Shown here: positions 26,135 to 35,319 of the stretch, one piece after another | Layout of the letters: every line of letters begins with the position of its first letter | How positions within the stretch are numbered: the first letter of the stretch is position 1 | Assembly: GCF_028289705.1 (NCBI RefSeq) | Contig: NZ_JANQOI010000090.1 | Location: 57,995 to 121,994 of the forward strand | Source: Pelagibius sp. | GTDB lineage: Bacteria > Pseudomonadota > Alphaproteobacteria > Kiloniellales > Kiloniellaceae | DNA length: 64,000 bases | Direction: 5' to 3' | Translations under genes and position numbers: made by a program | Notes under the pieces: generated by a model | Database searches by the model: none | The model's input: the letters and a program-made list of their open reading frames with translations, nothing else | Told to the model about the DNA's origin: nothing

Positions 26135-27000
26135 GCCCGCTTCTCCAGATGCGGCCGCAGGACTGCCAAATAGACCACACCGATGATGATCACTACGATG
26201 AGGAAGAGGAACGAGAGGGCCGAGGTGTAGCCCAGATTGAACTTCTTGAAGCCCTCCTGATAGGCGTAGAGCGTCAGGGTTTCGGTTGAGACACCGGGCC
26301 CGCCGCCGGTCAGCACGAAGACCGTGTCGATGATCTTGAAGCTCTCGATGATGCGGATGAAAACCACCGCCGCCGAGATCGGCAGCAGCATGGGAAAGGT
26401 GATGCCCCAGAACTGCTGCCAGGGCGTGGCGTTCTCCAGAGCGGCCGCCTCATAGACGTCCCGCGGCAGACTCTGCAGGCCAGCCAGCATCAGCAGGATG
26501 ACAAAGGGCGTCCACTGCCAGACCTCCACCGTGACAATGGTGCCCAGGGCCCAGTTGGCTTGGGTCAGGAACGGCAGATTGGGAAAGCCGAGGAGCGTGA
26601 AGAAGTGGTTCACCGGGCCGACGGTGGAGTGAAACAGCATGCGCCCCACCAGCGCGACGGCGATGGGCGCCATCAGCATGGGGAAGAGAAAGACCACCCG
26701 GAATAGCCGTTCCCCCGGCACCCGGCTGAACAGGGCCAGGGCGACGGCGAAGCCGATCACGTACTGAACGAAGACCGAGGAAAACACGATGCCGGAGGTG
26801 GTGGTCACCACCTGCCAGAAGCGCTCGTCCCCCAGCAAAGCCCCATAGTTGTCGAAGCCGATGAACCGCGGCGGCCGCGGCGGAACCAGGCGGATGCTCT
26901 GGAAGGAGACGGTCAGCGAGTAGATCAGCGGGAACAAGCCGATCAACAGCACCACCAGAAACGCGGGCCATATGAACAGATATTTGACCGGCTCGCGCAC
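26131..27000 (-). CDS. Carbohydrate ABC transporter permease (MalF type)
   Basis: A 289-residue permease with six helices and the EAA motif YEAAALENATPWQQFWGITFPMLLPI. It is the first gene of the minus-strand sugar operon, whose order is MalF-type permease, MalG-type permease, binding protein, ATPase, AKR, lactonase, pentapeptide protein, SDR. Start ATG at 27000, product MREPVKYLF. Confidence 0.9.
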   Translation of the reverse strand: MREPVKYLFIWPAFLVVLLIGLFPLIYSLTVSFQSIRLVPPRPPRFIGFDNYGALLGDERFWQVVTTTSGIVFSSVFVQYVIGFAVALALFSRVPGERLFRVVFLFPMLMAPIAVALVGRMLFHSTVGPVNHFFTLLGFPNLPFLTQANWALGTIVTVEVWQWTPFVILLMLAGLQSLPRDVYEAAALENATPWQQFWGITFPMLLPISAAVVFIRIIESFKIIDTVFVLTGGGPGVSTETLTLYAYQEGFKKFNLGYTSALSFLFLIVVIIIGVVYLAVLRPHLEKRA

Positions 27001-27358
27001 GTCTGGGGCTCCCCTCCCGCTGGGAGGCTCCGGAAAAGCGCTCTCCCGCTGTCGTCTTTTGGACGTTGATTGCGCAAGAGCTTATTGCAGGCGCGGGCGC
27101 ATCTCAACCTTCATGCGATGGTCTGGGTGAACTTGCCTAGTGGCTGATATCCCTTGGGAAATCAACACCGACACTAGGATCACAACCACAGGCTGGTTGG
27201 CGGTGGCGGGCCGAAGATCCAGGGCTGAACGGACCGCCGTTCCCGCCTCAGCGTTGTCCCTTGCAACCCGGATCGAGCCTCCGGAGAGTGCGCCGGAGGC
27301 CACGCTGTCCCTGTCCTCGGGACCTGCGGCACCGCTGACAATTGAGGTTTCCCTGCGC
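27001..27358. other. Divergent intergenic region between sugar operon and sulfotransferase gene
   Basis: About 358 bp that should carry the sugar-operon promoter. An open frame runs in from 27140 in phase with the sulfotransferase, but its 73 codons lack family similarity and a ribosome-binding site. A short dyad TATCCCTTGGGAAA lies near 27149-27162. I see no other feature. Confidence 0.45.
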
Positions 27359-28123
27359 ATGACGCTCAAAGACGTTCAGAGTCCGACCCGGATGCTCGGC
27401 TCCCTCGGCGACAGGCTGCGGCGCGCCGTCGGGCACCGGGACTACACCCGCTTCATCGTGCTGTCACGATCGCGCACCGGCTCCAACATGCTCATTTCCT
27501 TCCTGAACTCCCATCCCGATATCCTGGTGGAGGGGGAGGTCCTCGCCAAGCTGAACGGGCGCGATCACAGGGACATCCTGGCCAGGGTTTACGGAAAGCA
27601 GCCCCACCACGTGAAGGCCAAGGGCTTCAAGGTCTTCTACTACCATCCCCAGGACGGCGACCCGGACAGCCTCCTTGCCGATCTGATCGGCCAGAGAGAC
27701 CTGCGAGTCATCCATCTAAAGCGGCGCAATATCCTGCGCACGCTGATCTCACGAAAGATCGCGGCGGCCCAAGACGTCTGGGCGGTCACCACATCCACGC
27801 CCACCGAGATCGCGCGGCGCAAGGCCGTCCGCCTGAGCGTCGAGGAACTGGAAGACGGATTCCGCCAGACCCGAGCCTGGGAAGAAAGAGGCGACGCGGC
27901 CTTCAGCGGCCACCGCACAGTTTCGATTTATTACGAAGACCTGGTCGCCAGCCCTGAGGCCAGCTTCGAGACCATCCTCGGCTTCCTGGACCTTCCCTAC
28001 CGGCCCTTGGAGACCAATCACCGACGACAGAACCCCGAACACCTCGAAGACCTGGTGACCAACTACGGCGAACTGAAGGCTGCCTTCGCCGGAACCCCTT
28101 GGCAGGACTTCTTCGAGGACTAG
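27359..28123 (+). CDS. Sulfotransferase-family protein
   Basis: From the ATG at 27359 the product is 254 residues. It starts near RFIVLSRSRTGSNMLISFLNSHP, which matches the 5'-phosphosulfate-binding loop of PAPS-dependent sulfotransferases; a later segment, SIYYEDLVASPEASFETILGFLDLP, matches the 3'-phosphate region and its downstream helix. A GAGG lies 11 bases upstream. Members transfer sulfate from PAPS to sugars or lipids. The acceptor is not deducible. It is the first of four such genes in 8 kb. Confidence 0.8.
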   Translation: MTLKDVQSPTRMLGSLGDRLRRAVGHRDYTRFIVLSRSRTGSNMLISFLNSHPDILVEGEVLAKLNGRDHRDILARVYGKQPHHVKAKGFKVFYYHPQDGDPDSLLADLIGQRDLRVIHLKRRNILRTLISRKIAAAQDVWAVTTSTPTEIARRKAVRLSVEELEDGFRQTRAWEERGDAAFSGHRTVSIYYEDLVASPEASFETILGFLDLPYRPLETNHRRQNPEHLEDLVTNYGELKAAFAGTPWQDFFED

Positions 28124-28863
28124 CCAAACAGCGCCTGTACGTCGGTGTCCGGCGGAAAGCCGGCGCGCGCGTCAGGGCCGGCGATGCTGGGGCAGTAGAT
28201 ATCGTACTCCAGTTCACGCTCCGGAATTCCCAGCGCCGCGATGCTTCGGCCGATCATCGCCGTATGTTCCGCGGGGCGGGACTTGCGGGTGTTCATGTTC
28301 TTCTCCGGCCGGCGGTAGCTGCCCGTCTTCCCGAGAAACCCGCAGATCTTCGTCGCCGCCGCCTCGTCGCGGATGAAGTTCACCACCAGCAGGTCCGAGG
28401 GCCGCTCGGAGAAGTACGACAGCACGGAAAGATGATGGGCATTCCGCTCCCGCACCCAGGCTTTGACCGCCTCTTCGGTGGCGTCCCAGTGCGCGCCGCC
28501 CTTATAGGTATGTGCCTTCTTTGAGCGCTCCACATGCGCCAGACGGCTGTAGATCCAGCCGTCGAGATCGCGCACCTGCAGGATGAACTTCGATCCGGGA
28601 AAGAGCCGGTCGAGCTTCGCCAGGTCCTTCGGAATGCCGTCGCTGAAGCAGTCGTAAGCGCGTAGCAGCGCCAGGTCGTCACAGCTCCGCCAGCGGTTGC
28701 CGTGATAGGAGGGACGGCCGAGCGACTCGAAGAGGGCGTGCAGCGACGAGGTGCCGGTCTTGTTGAAGCCGACTGCGAAGACCTTCTTCCGCGCAAGGCC
28801 GGTCTGGTTCAGAAGCCGGCGCAGCACAATGCTGGATCTCTGTTTCACCTGAGGAAGTTCCAT
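28120..28863 (-). CDS. Sulfotransferase-fold protein
   Basis: The 247-residue protein opens with KVFAVGFNKTGTSSLHALFESLG, the P-loop-like PAPS-binding motif of a different sulfotransferase subgroup. FILQVRDLDGWIYSRLAHVERS supplies the conserved Arg and Ser positions of the 3'-phosphate site. AGAGAAAG precedes the ATG. Its stop overlaps the stop of the convergent sulfotransferase gene by four bases. Probably cytoplasmic; the substrate is unknown. Confidence 0.78.
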   Translation of the reverse strand: MELPQVKQRSSIVLRRLLNQTGLARKKVFAVGFNKTGTSSLHALFESLGRPSYHGNRWRSCDDLALLRAYDCFSDGIPKDLAKLDRLFPGSKFILQVRDLDGWIYSRLAHVERSKKAHTYKGGAHWDATEEAVKAWVRERNAHHLSVLSYFSERPSDLLVVNFIRDEAAATKICGFLGKTGSYRRPEKNMNTRKSRPAEHTAMIGRSIAALGIPERELEYDIYCPSIAGPDARAGFPPDTDVQALFG

Positions 28864-28915
28864 GAGCTTTCTCTGTCAGGTCATCGGCGAAAACCGCCCT
28901 GGCGGCCGCATCGTC

Positions 28916-29779
28916 TCATGCACTCGCCGCTTCCGATCCCGACGCTGAATCGGCGAGAGCCGGCGGCAGCAGCACCTGGTTGCCGTGGACCTTCCGGTCC
29001 ATCCGGTATCCAAGGCTGAGGACGCTTTCCGCGAGCCAGCTTTGCGCCGGCAGCGTCTCCAGCACGAGGATCGGCAGACAGCGCGCGATGGTCTTCACCG
29101 CGCCGGCCAGCGCCTGCTGTTCGAAACCCTCGACATCGAGTTGGATCACCGAGACCTGCCTGTCGGAGGGCACGACGTCGTCCAGGGCGACAAGGTCGAC
29201 CGCGGTGGTCAGGCGGTCCGAAAGACCGCCGGCCTCTTCGACGACTTGGCTGCTACCCCCCAGGGCGCGCCCGGTCCGGTCCCTGACCTGCATGACCGCG
29301 CGCGCCCGCGCCGGGCCCAGACCGCTGTTCATGAGATGGACGTTGTTCAGCCCATTGATGGCGCAGGTCACGTCGGCGCATCTGAAGTTCTCTGGGTTCG
29401 GCTCAAAAGCCCATACCTGCGCACCGGCTGCGCAGGCCCGCGAAAGTGCGGGCAGAAAGTCCCCGAAGTAGGCCCCGGCGTGAACGATGTCGCCCCCGCC
29501 GCAGTTGTCTGTCAGGAAGGCGATGGTCTCCGGCTCGTAAACGCCGCCCTGAAGGATGGTCCGTGCTGCGGGGCGATGGCGCGATGAGAGGGGAACGCAG
29601 AAGCCGCCGTTCTCGGTATAGGCAATGCAACAGCCCAGGGTTTCCTCAACACCCTCCAAAGGCGCGGCGAAGCGCGGCGAGCTTTGAGCCTGTCCGCTGC
29701 CGCCCTGCCGCACCAAGTGGCTGATCACCCGCTTGGGGAGCACCGCCTTTGCCAGGTTGCGGACGGAGCGCTGCACCAT
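28916..29779 (-). CDS. FkbM-family SAM-dependent methyltransferase
   Basis: The 287-residue product has FkbM landmarks: GGGDIVHAGAYFGDFLPALS as the SAM-binding loop, VWAFEPNPENF, and VSVIQLDVEGFEQQALAGA followed by PILVLETL. FkbM enzymes O-methylate sugars and other small molecules and are common in glycan clusters. The gene lies between two sulfotransferase-type genes on the same strand, which fits decoration of a surface polysaccharide. Confidence 0.83.
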   Translation of the reverse strand: MVQRSVRNLAKAVLPKRVISHLVRQGGSGQAQSSPRFAAPLEGVEETLGCCIAYTENGGFCVPLSSRHRPAARTILQGGVYEPETIAFLTDNCGGGDIVHAGAYFGDFLPALSRACAAGAQVWAFEPNPENFRCADVTCAINGLNNVHLMNSGLGPARARAVMQVRDRTGRALGGSSQVVEEAGGLSDRLTTAVDLVALDDVVPSDRQVSVIQLDVEGFEQQALAGAVKTIARCLPILVLETLPAQSWLAESVLSLGYRMDRKVHGNQVLLPPALADSASGSEAASA

Positions 29780-29895
29780 GCTATCGAGACCTCCCGCCTT
29801 GGTGTTGGGTCTTCATGCCGCGCAGGGGCCGATCCAGACAAGGGCCATAGATGTGGCCAAGCGGCAGTGGGTCGTGCGGTCTCCGGCGCCGCCGG

Positions 29896-30822
29896 TCATC
29901 CATAGCCGAACTCACTTGCGGTCCTGCCGGCACCGCGCTTCAGGATGGCCGCCTCGACCGTGCCCAGCCGGACCTGATCCTTGCCGTCCAGGCCCTTGAT
30001 TTTTTGCATCTCCTGCGGCCGCGGGACGGGCCAGCCGAGGTAGTTGCTGAGGCGGGCAACCGTAGCGTCCTCGCCGAGTTCCTCGTAGCGCAGCAGCAAG
30101 CCGATGCCCTGGCTCTGCAACTCAAGAAAGTCTCGGCTGAGACGGCGCCAGTGGGCGCCGAAGCCATAGGGGGTCGTCACCATCCGGTTGGGCCAGCGGG
30201 CATACCAGGAGAGCTTTTGCCGGTAGGACCGATAGGCATTCAGCGGATCGCGGACCAGGAACACGAAGCGCGCCCGCGGATAGAGCCAGCGCAGATAGCG
30301 CACCTCGTCCGCCCCGAGGCGCACCTCCTTCAAGCCCCAAAGGCTGCGGCCCAGGGCCTCAGCCGGCGCCGCGAGAAGCGCCTCCAGATAGGCAAGATGC
30401 GCGGCACGGAAGGACGCCGCCGGCGGGTAGAGGTTGGCGACCCAGGCGTTGGAGAGATCCACGCCCGCGGGGCCGGCAAAGTCGCTGTCCCGCGGCCAGA
30501 CCTCCGAGAAGGGCCTGAACTGGTCCGCCAGCCCCTGGATCGGCAGGGCGAGGTCATAGGGCTCGCCCCAGATGATAACCGCCGGGTTGTTTGCCATGAC
30601 CATGCGCTGCAGCAGCGTCGAGCCGGAGCGCCAGCCGGCGGACAGCAGAAAGACCGGCGAGTCGGTCAACGGTGCGACCGCCCCCTGTTCTCCCGTGCTG
30701 CCGCCGAAACGCGCCTCAAAGGCGGCCAGTTGGGAGTCCAGCCTTGCCGCGTAGGTCTTGGCGCCCCGCGCGCTCTGCCGACTGCGGTGGGGACCGAACA
30801 ACAGGCGTCCCAGTCCCTTCAT
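29896..30822 (-). CDS. Sulfotransferase-family protein
   Basis: The start at 30822 overlaps the flippase stop (ATGA), giving 308 residues; an open extension to 30915 lies inside the flippase gene. Motifs include SPVFLLSAGWRSGSTLLQRMVMAN as the PAPS 5' loop and ARFVFLVRDPLNAYRSYRQKL as the 3' site with Arg and Ser. Translational coupling to a polysaccharide flippase suggests that it sulfates the exported glycan or its carrier-linked unit. Confidence 0.8.
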   Translation of the reverse strand: MKGLGRLLFGPHRSRQSARGAKTYAARLDSQLAAFEARFGGSTGEQGAVAPLTDSPVFLLSAGWRSGSTLLQRMVMANNPAVIIWGEPYDLALPIQGLADQFRPFSEVWPRDSDFAGPAGVDLSNAWVANLYPPAASFRAAHLAYLEALLAAPAEALGRSLWGLKEVRLGADEVRYLRWLYPRARFVFLVRDPLNAYRSYRQKLSWYARWPNRMVTTPYGFGAHWRRLSRDFLELQSQGIGLLLRYEELGEDATVARLSNYLGWPVPRPQEMQKIKGLDGKDQVRLGTVEAAILKRGAGRTASEFGYG

Positions 30823-32324
30823 GGCGAGAGCCTCCGCGCCGCCCAGACCCGGCGCAGCGCTGCCAAACCCTCGAGCCAGACGACATGACCGGTTGCCGCG
30901 GCCCCCAACAGCCACAAGAGGGCGCAGCCGGCGATGACCGTCAGCAGATCGATAAGGTCCGTGACCCCCGGCCCGCCCAAGTGATAGGCGGCGGCCGGCA
31001 CCGACGCGAAGACCGCGACGAACGCGGAGCGAAGGTAGATGATACCGAAACGCCGGCCCTGGAAGCTCACAAGGTCTTTGATCGCAACGAAGTTGGCGGT
31101 CACGAAGAAACAGGCGACCAGAACCCGTGACATGGCAAAGGCTTCGAGACCGAGCGCGGCGCCATAGGCCGCGGTCGAAAGCGAAAAGACCGCCGTGGCG
31201 CTGCGGAAGGTCAGGAGGCGGGCGATCCTGCCGTGAGGAACCAGGACCTGCTCCGGCTGCGGCAGGATCACGATGATGGCCTGGGCCAGGAGGATCCAGG
31301 CGAAGATCTCTCCTGCGGGCCGCCAGTTCTCACCGAACACTAGGGTGATGAAGGGCACGGCAATCAGCCCCAGCGCCAGGAAGACCGGCCAGACCAGCAC
31401 GGTATTCAGCGCCACCAGCTTTTCCACCCCGGCGGCGATGGAGTGCCCGTCGCGGATCGACTTGGACCAGGCCGGCACCAGGACCCGGGCCACCGGCGCA
31501 AAGATGCCGTTGCGGTAGAGGTTGGGAATCTGCGACGCCCGGATGAACTGCGCCACCAAAGCCGGACTGGTGAAAGCACCGAGGATGAACCGCGTGCCCT
31601 GGGTGTTGGCCGTGCTGATGACTTGCGAGAGCGATAGCAGACCGCCGAACCGGGTGATGTCCCGCCAGTAGACCAGCGACGGCCGGATGAAGGCATAACG
31701 CGGCAGAACCAGCATGGGCAGCAGAGCCGAGAGAAAGGCGGTCAGCAGGATGCCCCAGGCGAGCGCCATGTAGCTGTAACCGGCAAAGGCGAGAGAGACG
31801 CTGAGCAGCGTGCCCGAAACGTTGGACAGCAGGCCGATGTTATGCAGGGCCCCGAACCGCATCTCCCGGGTCAACAGAGCCGTGGCCGGCGCCCCGAAGG
31901 GCGCGATCAGGAAACTCAGCGCCAAGAGAGCCATGACCTCGGCGATGCCGGAGCGGCCGTAGAACTCGGCCAGGTGATGGCGCGCCAGGAACAGCAGCAG
32001 CCCCAAGACCCAGGACATGATCAGCATGACCCCGAAGGCGGAGCAGATCTTCTCCGGATTGAGGTCCGGCTCGCGGATGAGATAGTTACCCACCCCGAAG
32101 GTGCGCAGCGCCGTCAGCACCGCAGCCGCCGACATGGCCAGGGCGAAGATGCCCAGTTCGTCGGGCGTCAGCAGCCGCGCGATGATGACCGCGGCGGCGA
32201 ACTGCAGACCGTACTGCAAGGTCTGCTCGCTGAAGGTCCAGGCCAGTGAGGTGCGTACCGACAAGGCGGCGGTCCTCAGCGAAGGGCCGTGCCGGTGACG
32301 GGGGCGCTCAGGCCGGACATGCAC
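30819..32324 (-). CDS. Polysaccharide/oligosaccharide flippase (Wzx-type, MOP superfamily)
   Basis: This 501-residue membrane protein has about 12-14 predicted helices and begins its core with TFSEQTLQYGLQFAAAVIIARLLTPDELGIFALAM, the typical opening of oligosaccharide flippases. It moves lipid-linked sugar units across the inner membrane. The gene is divergent from a glycosyltransferase gene 105 bp away. A shorter start is possible because the first 20 residues are Arg/His-rich and lack family features. Confidence 0.87.
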   Translation of the reverse strand: MHVRPERPRHRHGPSLRTAALSVRTSLAWTFSEQTLQYGLQFAAAVIIARLLTPDELGIFALAMSAAAVLTALRTFGVGNYLIREPDLNPEKICSAFGVMLIMSWVLGLLLFLARHHLAEFYGRSGIAEVMALLALSFLIAPFGAPATALLTREMRFGALHNIGLLSNVSGTLLSVSLAFAGYSYMALAWGILLTAFLSALLPMLVLPRYAFIRPSLVYWRDITRFGGLLSLSQVISTANTQGTRFILGAFTSPALVAQFIRASQIPNLYRNGIFAPVARVLVPAWSKSIRDGHSIAAGVEKLVALNTVLVWPVFLALGLIAVPFITLVFGENWRPAGEIFAWILLAQAIIVILPQPEQVLVPHGRIARLLTFRSATAVFSLSTAAYGAALGLEAFAMSRVLVACFFVTANFVAIKDLVSFQGRRFGIIYLRSAFVAVFASVPAAAYHLGGPGVTDLIDLLTVIAGCALLWLLGAAATGHVVWLEGLAALRRVWAARRLSP

Positions 32325-32429
32325 AGCCCAAGAATGTCACTTCGCCCAGCCGGCGCTCATGGTGTAGTGACCTGAAAGCAAGGCTGGCCCCCGCTGTTTC
32401 GCTCTTCACCATCTTCGGTCCCGCTCCGC

Positions 32430-33581
32430 ATGGCTCGCGATAGACGCAGTGTTCTCTTCCTGCCCGCCTGGTGCGAAGCCAACCCCTATCAGCCGTTGCT
32501 CGCCAAAGCGCTCGCCGATGAAGGCTACGGCGTCGACTTTGCAGACTATCCGAAGGCCCGCCTGCCCCTCTTCCGCCTGCTGTGCAGCCGCCGCGATGCC
32601 GGTGTGCTTCACATCCATTGGATCGCACCCTGGATAAGGCCGCTGCTGTGGTCTGCCAATCCGCTCAAGCGCCTCATCAAGCTACTGCTGCTGATCCTCG
32701 ATCTCAGGCTCTGCCGACTGCTCGGTGTGCCGGTTTACTGGACGATCCATAACCTCGTTTCCCATGAGAGCGCGGACCCGCGGTGGGAGCTGCGCCTCCG
32801 GCGCCAGATCGCACGCCTCGTCGATGGATGCTTTGTACACAGCCAGAGCGCCCTTGCCCTGTTGGAGCGCGAATACGGTGTTACGCTCGCCGGGAAGACC
32901 CGGGTCGTTCCCCATGCGAGCTACGTCGGACAATACCCCGCGGCACCCCCCGATGCTGTGACAACGATGCGCCATGATCTGGGCCTCGAAGCCTCGGATT
33001 TCGTCTATCTCTTCGTCGGCGCGATCCGCCGGTACAAAGGCGTTGAGGAGCTTGTCGAGGCTTTCCGAACTCTGCCGGACGACGATGCCCGTCTGGTCAT
33101 TGCCGGGGCCGCATTCACGCCGGACATAGAAGACTGGCTGCGGGCCGCGTCGGCCGAGGACCCGCGGATCGTCCTGCGGATCGGCTACGTTCCCGACGAG
33201 GACCTGCCGTCTTATCTCAGCCTCGCCTCCGTCGTGGTCTTGCCCTATGCGCGGACCCTGGCCTCCGGTTCGGCCCTGCTCGCCATGTCTTTCGCCAAGC
33301 CGCTGATCCTGCCCGAAGCCGCCAGGGTCTTCGACGTTCCCGGCGACGACGGCGCGCTCTACTTCGAACCCGGGCAGTTGCCTGAAGCTCTGAGGCGCGC
33401 CCGACGCGCCGACCTGGTACGCATGGCTGCCGCCAACCGTGCCGAGGCCGAGGCGCGTACTTGGCCTGCAATGGCCGCGATCACCGCCTCCGCCTATGGA
33501 ACCCCGGACGTCTCCGCCAAGACAGGTCAGCCCGGCTTCGGTCATCCAGGGGGTCCACGCCCCCAAAGTGGCCGGGTCTGA
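32430..33581 (+). CDS. GT4-type glycosyltransferase
   Basis: The 383-residue protein has an N-terminal Rossmann domain (VLFLPAWCEANPYQPLLAKAL, VLHIHWIAPW) and a C-terminal nucleotide-sugar domain (FVYLFVGAIRRYKGVEELVEAF, LPSYLSLASVVVLPYARTLASGSALLAMSFAKPLIL). The usual EX7E motif is altered: the position after the PYxxxLASG segment reads SALLAMS rather than an E-containing stretch. It probably adds a sugar in the surface-glycan pathway encoded here. Confidence 0.8.
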   Translation: MARDRRSVLFLPAWCEANPYQPLLAKALADEGYGVDFADYPKARLPLFRLLCSRRDAGVLHIHWIAPWIRPLLWSANPLKRLIKLLLLILDLRLCRLLGVPVYWTIHNLVSHESADPRWELRLRRQIARLVDGCFVHSQSALALLEREYGVTLAGKTRVVPHASYVGQYPAAPPDAVTTMRHDLGLEASDFVYLFVGAIRRYKGVEELVEAFRTLPDDDARLVIAGAAFTPDIEDWLRAASAEDPRIVLRIGYVPDEDLPSYLSLASVVVLPYARTLASGSALLAMSFAKPLILPEAARVFDVPGDDGALYFEPGQLPEALRRARRADLVRMAAANRAEAEARTWPAMAAITASAYGTPDVSAKTGQPGFGHPGGPRPQSGRV

Positions 33582-33592
33582 ACGCCAATCCG

Positions 33593-34486
33593 ATGCTCGG
33601 AAAGCTGCGGCGCCTGGTCTGGACCCTCAGGGATGGTCAGAAGGACCTCAGCAGACTGAACCGAACCCAGCAGGCGCTGCTGTGGTCGGAACTCAGGCGC
33701 GAGTATCGCTCGCTCATCGAGTCGGAGCGGTTCCGTGATCCGAAGAGGCTCAACGGCTTCGGCTACTCCCTCTACTCCCAGGCCGACGAAGACGGCATCC
33801 TGGCGGAGATCTTCAGACGCATCGGCCCCGGCCCCAGGACCTTCGTCGAATTCGGCTGCGGGAACGGCCTGGAGAACAACAGCCATGCGCTGCTTCTGGA
33901 CGGCTGGCGCGGACTCTGGATCGATGCGGACGCGGCCCAGCTCTCCCGCGCGGAACGGCGCTTCGGCGATCTCGTCGCCAGCGAGAGGCTGCACATCAAG
34001 GGCGCGCTCATCGACAAGGGTAACATCAACGCTCTGATCGGCGCGGTCTTTCAAGGCGAGATCGATCTCCTTTCCGTCGATATCGACGGCAACGACTTCC
34101 ACATCCTGCAGCAGATCGACTGCATCGCGCCCCGGGTCATCGTCGTCGAGTACAACGCCCGCAAAGGCCCGGCCATCGACTGGGTCATGGCCTACAACGA
34201 TCACCATTCCTGGGATGGGACGGACTACTTCGGCGCATCCCTGAAGGCCTACGAGCTGCTGCTCAAGGAACGGGGATACGCCCTGGTCGGCTGTTCGATC
34301 TCCGGGGTCAATGCGTTCTTCGTCAGGGACGAGCTGGTGGGAGCGGATCTGTTCTCTGCACCTTTCACTGCCGAAAACCACTACGAGCCGCAGCGCAAAC
34401 ATCTGCGGATGGGCATCCACACCGCCCACGGGCGCAGCTACGGCCCCTGGCAGCGGGCGGAAACGCTGTTGGAGAGCGGCGCATGA
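33593..34486 (+). CDS. FkbM-like putative methyltransferase
   Basis: Starting at ATG 33593, 12 bp after the glycosyltransferase stop, the 297-residue product has YSLYSQADEDGILAEIFRRIG, then FVEFGCGNGLENNSHALLLDGWRGLWIDAD as a SAM-binding loop and acidic turn, and DLLSVDIDGNDFHILQQID with RVIVVEYNA. These match FkbM-like methyltransferases of glycan clusters. No clear ribosome-binding site is visible, so coupling to the upstream gene is likely. Confidence 0.72.
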   Translation: MLGKLRRLVWTLRDGQKDLSRLNRTQQALLWSELRREYRSLIESERFRDPKRLNGFGYSLYSQADEDGILAEIFRRIGPGPRTFVEFGCGNGLENNSHALLLDGWRGLWIDADAAQLSRAERRFGDLVASERLHIKGALIDKGNINALIGAVFQGEIDLLSVDIDGNDFHILQQIDCIAPRVIVVEYNARKGPAIDWVMAYNDHHSWDGTDYFGASLKAYELLLKERGYALVGCSISGVNAFFVRDELVGADLFSAPFTAENHYEPQRKHLRMGIHTAHGRSYGPWQRAETLLESGA

Positions 34487-34565
34487 AGCCCTGGAGCTCA
34501 GATCTGGAGCGGCAGCGACAGGGGCTCCGCGGCACGGCGACGCTTCGGGGCCGGGGGACCCTGCG

Positions 34566-35288
34566 ATGATCTCTCATCACCACAAGTGCGTGTTCATCCA
34601 TATCCCGAAGAACGCCGGGCAAAGCATCGAGCATGTGTTTCTGGATCTCCTGGGGCTGACCTACGAAACGCGGGCACCGCTGCTGATGCGGCCCAACGAC
34701 CGGCCCGAACTGGGGCCGCCCCGGCTCGCGCACCTGAAGTGGCACGAGTATGTCGGCTGCAAGTACATGACCCAGGAGCAGTTCGACAGCTACTTCAAGT
34801 TCGCCATCGTCCGCAACCCCTGGGACCGGGCGGTGTCGATCTACAAGTATTACCGCTTCCAGAAGACGTGCAGTTTCGCAGACTTCGTCGCCAGGCATCT
34901 CAGCGATTGGATGTGGCAGGAGCGACACTGGTTCGTCGGCCCGCAAAGCGACTTCATCTGCGATGCGGAGGGGCGCCTGAGGGTCGACTTCCTCGGACGC
35001 TTCGAGAGCCTTCACAGCGACTTCAAGAAGGTCTGCGAGGAAATCGGGCTGCCGCCCATCGATGTGCCCCACGTGAACCACTCGATCTCCCGGATCGAGG
35101 CACCGAAGGAGAGGGCGGAGGGGCGCGCCGGCCGCATGCTGAAACACCTCTGGTGCCGGCGCGAGGAGGCGGCCTTTCCCACCTACCCGGACTACCGCGA
35201 CTACTACGACGAGGCAGCCCGCCGCCAGGTCGCCGACCTCTACGCGCCGGACATCGCGCGCTTCGGCTACAGCTTCGACGGCCCCTGA
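34566..35288 (+). CDS. Sulfotransferase family 2 protein
   Basis: The ATG at 34566 gives 240 residues beginning CVFIHIPKNAGQSIEHVFLDLLG, the Sulfotransfer_2 signature seen in carbohydrate sulfotransferases. FKFAIVRNPWDRAVSIYKYYRF follows with the conserved Arg and Ser, and FLGRFESLHSDFKKVCEEIGLP with the late Arg. An upstream in-frame extension from 34311 overlaps the previous gene and is rejected. It is the fourth sulfotransferase-fold protein of the island. Confidence 0.85.
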   Translation: MISHHHKCVFIHIPKNAGQSIEHVFLDLLGLTYETRAPLLMRPNDRPELGPPRLAHLKWHEYVGCKYMTQEQFDSYFKFAIVRNPWDRAVSIYKYYRFQKTCSFADFVARHLSDWMWQERHWFVGPQSDFICDAEGRLRVDFLGRFESLHSDFKKVCEEIGLPPIDVPHVNHSISRIEAPKERAEGRAGRMLKHLWCRREEAAFPTYPDYRDYYDEAARRQVADLYAPDIARFGYSFDGP

Positions 35289-35319
35289 CGGGCACCCCCA
35301 CGACTAAGCTACTTCGGTG

